A DNA stretch of 9,391 bases from Paratractidigestivibacter sp963611755. GTDB lineage: Bacteria; Actinomycetota; Coriobacteriia; Coriobacteriales; Atopobiaceae. The DNA is taken from assembly GCA_963611755.1 (NCBI GenBank), contig CAVDTK010000087.1, forward strand, positions 1-9,391. Reading direction: 5' to 3'. The position numbers were made by a program, and so were the translations under genes. A model generated the notes under the pieces. The model ran no database searches. It worked only from the letters and a program-made list of their open reading frames with translations, and was not told where the DNA came from. Below are positions 4,513 through 9,391 of this stretch, in pieces; positions within the stretch are counted from its first letter, which is position 1; each line of letters opens with the position of its first letter.

Positions 4513-6729
4513 TTATCCCTTAGGTTTCCAGCGCCTTCTGGTGGCGTGGGCACTCCCCTTTCGCGCGCCGACTTTGAGACGCGCCATAACGTCGTCGGCA
4601 GACGCCCCTTCAAGCATCGCCGTGACCTCTACCAGCTGGTCGCGAGCCTTGGCCGCGCGCTCGAAGTCCATGTCCTCCGAGGCCCGGCGCATCTCCTCCT
4701 CAAGACCTGCCGCCACCTCAGAAAGCTCGGCCTTTGTAAGGTCTGCCAAGTCGAACGCGCCGTGACGCTCCTCGGGAGCGCCTTGCTCGTCTGCCCCCTC
4801 GCCAGAGGCGGTATAGAAGGCACCGTCTTTGCGCTTTCTCTTACCCACGTTGGCATCCGCCTCGGAGATGAAGCTCGCGATGTCGGTGATGGACTTATGC
4901 ACCGTCTTGGGCACGATGCCGTGCTCGGCGTTATAGGCCTGCTGGATCTCGCGTCGGCGCAGGGTCTCGTCGATGGCCTGGCGCATGGAATCTGTCACGG
5001 TGTCGGCATACATAACCACCTGACCCTGGGCGTTTCTCGCCGCACGGCCCATGGTCTGGATGAGCGAGCGACGGTTACGCAAGAAGCCCTCTTTGTCGGC
5101 GTCGAGAATGGCCACAAGAGACACCTCGGGGATATCCAGGCCCTCGCGCAGTAGGTTGATGCCCACCAGCACATCGATCTTGCCGCGACGCAGGTCCCGG
5201 ATGATCTCCACGCGGTCGAGCGTGGCGGTATCCGAGTGCATGTAGTTGACGCGGATCCCCTCGTCAAGCAGGTGGTCCGTTAAATCCTCGGCCATACGCT
5301 TGGTCAAGGTCGTGACCAGCACGCGCTCCTTCTTGGCAACGCGCTCCTTGATCTCTGACAGCAGGTCGTCGATCTGGCCGTGGACCGGCCGCACGTCGAC
5401 CATGGGGTCGAGAAGCCCGGTGGGCCTGATGATCTGCTCGACGCTTTGCTGGCTCACCGTCTCTTCGTAGTCTCCCGGCGTTGCCGAGACGTAGATGAAC
5501 TGCGGCACGCGCGCCTCGAACTCGTCAAAGCGAAGCGGGCGGTTATCAAGTGCCGACGGCAGGCGAAAACCATGCTCTACCAGGGTGATCTTTCTTGAGC
5601 GGTCACCTTCATGCATGCCGCGGATCTGCGGCACCGTGACGTGGGACTCGTCGATGATGCAGAGCATGTCCTGCGGGAAGTAGTCGATCAAGGTGAACGG
5701 CGGCTCGCCGGGGGCGCGGCCGTCCAGGTGGCGCGAGTAGTTCTCGATGCCCGTGCAAAATCCCATGGTCTCGAGCATCTCGAGGTCATAGCTCGTGCGC
5801 TGCGCCAGGCGCTGGGCCTCGAGCAGCATATCGTTGGCCTTAAGTTCCGCCACACGGGCCTCAAGCTCCTCGCTGATGGTATGGAGCGCGCGCGTGACCT
5901 TGGGACGCTCGGTCACGTAGTGGGACGCCGGCCAGATGGGGATGGCGTCGAACTCGCGAAGGATCTCGCCCGTCACGCCGTCGAACTCGGCGATAAGCTC
6001 CACCTCGTCGCCGAAGAAGCTGATGCGCAGCGGGTTCTCGGCATAGGGCGGGAACACGTCCACGGTGTCTCCGCGCACACGGAACATGCCGCGGGCCAGG
6101 TCGTAGTCGTTCCTGTCGTACTGGATATCGATAAGCGAGCGGATAAGGTCGTCTCTCTCCAGCGGCTCGTCTTTGCTCACATTGGGGGCAAGGCCCGCGT
6201 AGTCCTGCGGGCTGCCGATACCGTAGATACATGAGACCGAGGCCACCACGATGACGTCGCGCCGGGACAAAAGGCTCGACGTTGCCTGGTGGCGCAGCTT
6301 CTCTACCTCCTCGTTTATCGAAGAGTCCTTCTCGATGTAGGTGTCGGTTTGCGGCACGTAGGCCTCGGGCTGGTAGTAGTCGTAGTACGAGACGAAGTAG
6401 ACCACCGCGTTGTTGGGAAAGATCTCCTTCATCTCGGACGCGACCTGCGCGGCCAGCGTCTTGTTGGGCTCAAGGATCAAGGTGGGGCGGTTCAAGGCCT
6501 CGATGGTCTTTGCCATGGTGAAGGTCTTGCCGGAGCCCGTGACGCCCAAAAGCGTCTGGTAGCGCAAGCCCTCCTCCACCCCGCGGGCGAGCTTCTCTAT
6601 GGCTTGGGGCTGGTCTCCGGCCGGCTCATACGGCGAGACGACCTTCAGCGGCTCCCCGCCGCCCTTGACGCCAAAACGCTGAAGCTGCGCGCCGAAGCGG
6701 GTGTTTTGCTGCGATGGATCCGCGGTCAT
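4513..6729 (-). CDS. uvrB: UvrABC excinuclease subunit B (UvrB)
   Basis: UvrB is the damage-verifying DNA helicase-like subunit of nucleotide excision repair; UvrA loads it onto DNA and it recruits UvrC. All landmarks are intact (numbering from ATG 6729, 738 aa): Walker A GVTGSGKT 62-69, the beta-hairpin with YYDYYQPEAY at about 115-124, IIDESH (motif II) at about 358-363, SATPGDYE at about 415-422, GINLLREGLDIPEVS at about 523-537, QTMGRAAR (motif VI) at about 558-565, and a C-terminal UVR domain at about 668-702 (EEEMRRASEDMDFERAAKARDQL) that contacts UvrC. The linker before the UVR domain and the basic tail make it a little longer than the usual 650-700 residues. A longer frame opens at a TTG at 6759, but the purine-rich GGGGAGAGGGG ribosome-binding sequence lies inside that extension, 7 nt before ATG 6729, so ATG is preferred. 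The upstream LexA box implies SOS induction. Confidence 0.98.
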   Translation of the reverse strand: MTADPSQQNTRFGAQLQRFGVKGGGEPLKVVSPYEPAGDQPQAIEKLARGVEEGLRYQTLLGVTGSGKTFTMAKTIEALNRPTLILEPNKTLAAQVASEMKEIFPNNAVVYFVSYYDYYQPEAYVPQTDTYIEKDSSINEEVEKLRHQATSSLLSRRDVIVVASVSCIYGIGSPQDYAGLAPNVSKDEPLERDDLIRSLIDIQYDRNDYDLARGMFRVRGDTVDVFPPYAENPLRISFFGDEVELIAEFDGVTGEILREFDAIPIWPASHYVTERPKVTRALHTISEELEARVAELKANDMLLEAQRLAQRTSYDLEMLETMGFCTGIENYSRHLDGRAPGEPPFTLIDYFPQDMLCIIDESHVTVPQIRGMHEGDRSRKITLVEHGFRLPSALDNRPLRFDEFEARVPQFIYVSATPGDYEETVSQQSVEQIIRPTGLLDPMVDVRPVHGQIDDLLSEIKERVAKKERVLVTTLTKRMAEDLTDHLLDEGIRVNYMHSDTATLDRVEIIRDLRRGKIDVLVGINLLREGLDIPEVSLVAILDADKEGFLRNRRSLIQTMGRAARNAQGQVVMYADTVTDSMRQAIDETLRRREIQQAYNAEHGIVPKTVHKSITDIASFISEADANVGKRKRKDGAFYTASGEGADEQGAPEERHGAFDLADLTKAELSEVAAGLEEEMRRASEDMDFERAAKARDQLVEVTAMLEGASADDVMARLKVGARKGSAHATRRRWKPKG

Positions 6730-6766
6730 GCCATGCCCCTCTCCCCTGCCGTGAGTCAATGAAACA

Positions 6767-6772
6767 AGTGTA
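6767..6772 (-). promoter_or_regulatory. Putative uvrB -10 element
   Basis: TACACT on the minus strand (4/6 to consensus) would start transcription near 6760, giving a leader of about 30 nt before ATG 6729. The -35 position at 17- or 18-nt spacing (TGTTTG or CTGTTT) is poor and falls inside the LexA box, which fits a repressed promoter but leaves the exact start uncertain. Confidence 0.45.
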
Positions 6773-6789
6773 CCCTATTTTGAGTAAAA

Positions 6790-6803
6790 CAAACAGTTGT
6801 TCG
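6790..6803 (-). promoter_or_regulatory. LexA (SOS) box upstream of uvrB
   Basis: CGAAC-AACT-GTTTG on the minus strand fits the Gram-positive/actinobacterial LexA box CGAAC-N4-GTTCG with one difference in the right arm. It is centred about 27 bp upstream of the putative -10, over the -35 region, so bound LexA would block uvrB transcription. uvrB is a known LexA target in Bacillus subtilis. The divergent TPR gene's -10 is about 60 bp away, so its control from this box is doubtful. Confidence 0.8.
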
Positions 6804-6862
6804 TTCACGTTTTTTATCGCGCCTTTCGCCAGCCCCCTCAAAGCCGCGGCGCGGCCGTGCGC

Positions 6863-6894
6863 TAGAATCAAAGGCCAACGAAGCTATGAGGAAA
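6863..6894 (+). promoter_or_regulatory. Putative -10 element and Shine-Dalgarno of the TPR-protein gene
   Basis: TAGAAT at 6863-6868 is a 5/6 match to the -10 consensus, but no good -35 lies 16-18 bp upstream. The ribosome-binding site GAGG (6888-6891) sits 7 nt before ATG 6899. The predicted leader is about 24 nt. Confidence 0.5.
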
Positions 6895-6898
6895 TGCG

Positions 6899-9148
6899 AT
6901 GACGGACAGCACCAACAACACCAACAGCGATACCGCGCGCGGCCCCTGGGCCAAGCTCTTCTCGGGCCTTCTTAAGAAGAAGGGGAAGGGCGAGGGCGCT
7001 CCTGTGCCGCCAACGCAGCTCACAGACAACGCAAAGGCTGCTCAGCCATCAAATAAACCGCAGGTAGATGCCGAGAAAACCTGCGACATTCCCCTGCCCG
7101 CCAAAGAAGATCCCACGGTCAGCGAGGCCCGCGAGTTCGAGGACCTGCTCCTCAACAGCCAAGACCCCCTCGCCTCGTTGCGCGACTACGTGGGGCACGC
7201 CAGCGGCTCATACCACGACCGCGTGTCCCCGCTGTTTCGCGCCGCGGGAGCGCTTGAGGGCGACAAGATCGAGGGTCTTCACCTCAACAAGCTGCGCCGC
7301 AACGGCCGCTGGTGGGTGAGCCTGGCCGACAAGGACGACCGCGACGCCTATGACCGCGCGATGGCCCTCGAGGTCACCCTCAACCTCTGCGACGACCTCA
7401 CCCGCCACGCGGCCGATTGCGATACGGCCGCCCAGGTCGGCGCCGCCTTCATGCGCGTCCCAGGCTTCTCGGCAAACGACCGCCATGCGCTCATTGACCC
7501 CAGCTCAAGCGAGTGGGAGTCGCGGCTGCAGCTGGCCAACTATCTGGAAGACCTTGCGGCCCCCTCGCGCGTGAGCTGCGACTTCCAGCTTGAGATCGAC
7601 GCGCACGCCGCCGTGATCGACGTCGAGCTCATGCGCCCCGCCGCTTTGCGGGTCGCCTCCCTTGTCGGCCCCGACCAGCCCCTCGTTTGCGCAAGGTCAT
7701 ACGCCCTGCGCCTATGCCTTGCCGCGGCCCAGGCCGCTTACCGCTGCGTGGACGGCCTTAACCGCGTGGTCGTGAACGGGCGTGAGGCCCAGACCGGCTA
7801 TCCCCTGCTGTCGCTCGACATGGCGCTCCCCGGCCTTAAGGCACTGCTCGCCGAGACAAACCACCTGGCCGCAGGCGAGCTTCCCGTGACCTTGGGTGTG
7901 CGCTTCCAGAACGACTCGCAGGGCTGGCTGGAGCCCGTCACCCCCTTTGCCCAGCGCGTGGACGAGCTGGTGAACCCCGCCTTTCGCTGGGATGCCGTGG
8001 AGATAAACCCCGGCGTGTGCCCGCCCGCCCTGGCACAGGCCTGCTACGCCCGCACCTACTTTGAGCTGGGCATCAACGAGAAGGCCGTGCGCGTGGCCGC
8101 GTGGAACGAGATGGCGCCCAACCTGGGGCTCACCACGCGCCAGTCCGTGGCTCGCCTGGTGGAGATGCGCGGCGAGACCCGCGACGTGAGCGTGGCCGCC
8201 GCCTGCTCGCGCGCCATCGACGCCCTGGTCAACGGCACCGTCGACGCCGACGACAAGGAAAGCCTCGCGAAGCTCTTCGTCGACGGCAGCGATCTGGCGC
8301 GCGCCGTCGCCTATGCGGCCGCGCTCGAACAGGAGAAGGACGAGGCCGACGAGGGCTTCTCGCCGCAAGAGCTCGAGGATACCCTGGCTCGCCTGACCGA
8401 TGCCCTGGATCCCGTGGCCGCAACCGGCGCCTACCTGGACGACTCGGACAACGTCTACCGCTACTTCAACTCGGTGGGCGAGCGCCTGCGCTACAACCGC
8501 GTGCGCGCCGATGGAGACCGCCGCGTGAGCCTGGTGCCTGATGAGTACTACGGCGCCAATGTCCAGGCCGCGCGGATCCTCTGCGCCCTCAACCGCCCCG
8601 AGGAAGGCCTGGCCTTCGCGAACGAGGCCCTGCGTGTGGCCCCTATGACCGCCGACGCCGCCCTCACCAAGGTGCGCTGCCTCGAAAACGCATCCAGGCT
8701 CTACGAGGCCAGCGAGCTCTTGTGCGCCACCATCGAGCAGGCATGCTCCGTTCGCGACATGGCGCTGTGCTTCTATCGGCTGGCCTTCATGCAGTGGCGC
8801 CTGGGCCGCAAGCAGGTCGCCGGCGCCTGCTACCAGCGCGCGATCGCCCTCTACCGCGGACTTGCCCGCCAAGCGGCGGTCGAGCTGGCGGAGCTTTTGC
8901 GCTCGGGTGACGGCGTCCGCGAGCTTGAGACCGAGAAGGACGTCCACCACGTCCTCTCGTCGGTCAATATCCCCTTCGGCCAGCCCAAAGAGCTTCGCAA
9001 ACGCGCGCTTGCCGCCGCGAAGGCCTGCACCGAGGCCCAGATCTTCTCGATAGCGCGGCCGCTCGTGGGGATCGCGCTCGAGGCCGAGCACGACGACGCC
9101 CTGCTCGACGTCTACCGGTCGCTCACGCCGCCGATCCCCGAAGGGTAG
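6899..9148 (+). CDS. Uncharacterised protein with C-terminal TPR-like helical repeats
   Basis: 749 aa, not recognised as a named family. The first 14 or so residues are polar (TDSTNNTNSDTARG). A short amphipathic basic segment follows (about 15-33, with KLFSGLLKKKGKGEG), then a Pro/Ala/Lys-rich linker to about 70. A long middle part (about 75-540) is predicted mixed helical, with a hydrophobic, Ala-rich stretch at about 268-290 (ARSYALRLCLAAAQAAYRCV) that is too interrupted to be a clear membrane helix. Residues from about 552 to 654 look like tandem TPR units (GANVQAARILCALNRPEEGLAFANEALRVAP, then YRLAFMQWRLGRKQVAGACYQRAIALY). No signal peptide or catalytic motif is apparent. TPRs usually serve protein-protein contact, so a scaffold role is possible. 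The start is ATG 6899, with GAGG 7 nt upstream. It is divergent from uvrB and convergent with the transglycosylase gene, overlapping that gene's end by 37 bp. Confidence 0.8.
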   Translation: MTDSTNNTNSDTARGPWAKLFSGLLKKKGKGEGAPVPPTQLTDNAKAAQPSNKPQVDAEKTCDIPLPAKEDPTVSEAREFEDLLLNSQDPLASLRDYVGHASGSYHDRVSPLFRAAGALEGDKIEGLHLNKLRRNGRWWVSLADKDDRDAYDRAMALEVTLNLCDDLTRHAADCDTAAQVGAAFMRVPGFSANDRHALIDPSSSEWESRLQLANYLEDLAAPSRVSCDFQLEIDAHAAVIDVELMRPAALRVASLVGPDQPLVCARSYALRLCLAAAQAAYRCVDGLNRVVVNGREAQTGYPLLSLDMALPGLKALLAETNHLAAGELPVTLGVRFQNDSQGWLEPVTPFAQRVDELVNPAFRWDAVEINPGVCPPALAQACYARTYFELGINEKAVRVAAWNEMAPNLGLTTRQSVARLVEMRGETRDVSVAAACSRAIDALVNGTVDADDKESLAKLFVDGSDLARAVAYAAALEQEKDEADEGFSPQELEDTLARLTDALDPVAATGAYLDDSDNVYRYFNSVGERLRYNRVRADGDRRVSLVPDEYYGANVQAARILCALNRPEEGLAFANEALRVAPMTADAALTKVRCLENASRLYEASELLCATIEQACSVRDMALCFYRLAFMQWRLGRKQVAGACYQRAIALYRGLARQAAVELAELLRSGDGVRELETEKDVHHVLSSVNIPFGQPKELRKRALAAAKACTEAQIFSIARPLVGIALEAEHDDALLDVYRSLTPPIPEG

Positions 9149-9391
9149 GCCGCGGCGTATCCGTCGTAGGCGACCAGGACTTTCTCCAGGTAGATGCGGG
9201 TCTCGGCGTAGCTGATGTCGTTGGGCACCGAGCTTCCCTCGGCGATCCACGACTTCACGGTGCCGATGCCGGCGTTGTAGGCGGCCACGATCTCCTCGGT
9301 CGAGGAGAGGTTCTTCTGCAGATAGCCCAGGTAGGCGCAGCCGTACTCGATGTTGGTCCGCGCGTCCATGAGGTTTGCGGCGTCGTAGGCG
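9112..9391 (-). CDS. SLT-type lytic transglycosylase, C-terminal part, cut by the window edge
   Basis: Lytic transglycosylases of the SLT fold cleave peptidoglycan glycan strands outside the membrane. The 92 visible codons read AYDAANLMDARTNIEYGCAY and on to the stop at 9112. They include the DxRTNIEYGCAYLGYL motif and the AAYNAG motif, both hallmarks of the goose-lysozyme-like SLT domain of Slt70/MltC-type enzymes. The catalytic Glu motif and any signal or lipoprotein sequence lie upstream, beyond the window. The C-terminal tail after YAETRIYLEKVL is short, so this protein ends soon after its catalytic domain. The last 12 codons overlap the end of the convergent TPR-protein gene. Confidence 0.9.
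   Translation of the reverse strand, partial: AYDAANLMDARTNIEYGCAYLGYLQKNLSSTEEIVAAYNAGIGTVKSWIAEGSSVPNDISYAETRIYLEKVLVAYDGYAAAYPSGIGGVSDR

Noticed and set aside
6730..6759. Ten-residue N-terminal extension of UvrB from a TTG start at 6759
   Set aside because: The extension contains the purine-rich ribosome-binding sequence for ATG 6729 and reads as low-complexity Gly/His/Arg; homologues begin near the ATG.
6802..6808. CGTTCAC, matching a half-site of the uxaC operator, near uvrB
   Set aside because: It overlaps the LexA box edge and has no second half-site, so it is most likely coincidence.
7712..9250. 512-codon minus-strand frame opposite the TPR gene
   Set aside because: Its Gly/His/Val-rich translation is typical of antisense GC-rich DNA, and it also runs over the transglycosylase gene in another frame.

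Overview
The window looks like chromosomal DNA from a high-GC Gram-positive bacterium, most likely an actinobacterium of the Coriobacteriia (Collinsella/Olsenella-like). This is inferred from the GC-rich third codon positions, strong Shine-Dalgarno sites, a CGAAC-N4-GTTYG type LexA box in front of uvrB, and the gene content. The lineage is an inference from composition and protein character, not from a search. No rRNA, tRNA, CRISPR array, transposase or integrase was found.

Layout, left to right. (1) 1-598, minus: 5' part of uxaC (uronate isomerase), cut by the window edge. (2) 599-850: its control region, with a -10 box, a perfect 16-bp palindrome AGGTGAACGTTCACCT over the -35 region and a second operator-like site 23 bp away. 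(3) 851-1948, minus: a LacI-family repressor with a similar operator-like site in its own upstream region. Regulator and uxaC look like a local uronate-catabolism switch. (4) 1949-2108: regulator leader, then a 50-nt composite hairpin just past the next gene's stop. (5) 2109-3275, minus: a Mbeg1-like (DUF2974) alpha/beta-hydrolase. (6) 3312-4412, minus: an AAA/STAND-type ATPase with a C-terminal winged-helix-like region, 36 bp upstream of the hydrolase and probably in the same operon. (7) 4413-4512: four 10-bp tandem repeats, each holding an extended -10-like sequence, directly abutting the uvrB terminator hairpin. (8) 4513-6729, minus: complete uvrB. (9) 6730-6898: divergent promoter region with a LexA/SOS box facing uvrB. 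(10) 6899-9148, plus: a 749-aa protein of unknown function with C-terminal TPR-like helices. (11) 9112-9391, minus: C-terminal end of an SLT-type lytic transglycosylase, overlapping the TPR gene tail-to-tail by 37 bp.

How the parts work together. uxaC and the LacI-type gene form a sugar-acid regulatory unit. uvrB is an SOS-controlled DNA-repair housekeeping gene. The ATPase-hydrolase pair between them is the most accessory-looking part: the ATPase has relaxed third-position GC and the pair has an unusual helically phased repeat promoter. The unknown TPR gene and the transglycosylase are convergent, with no room for a terminator between them. The least described elements are the phased -10 repeat array, the ATPase-hydrolase pair and the TPR protein.
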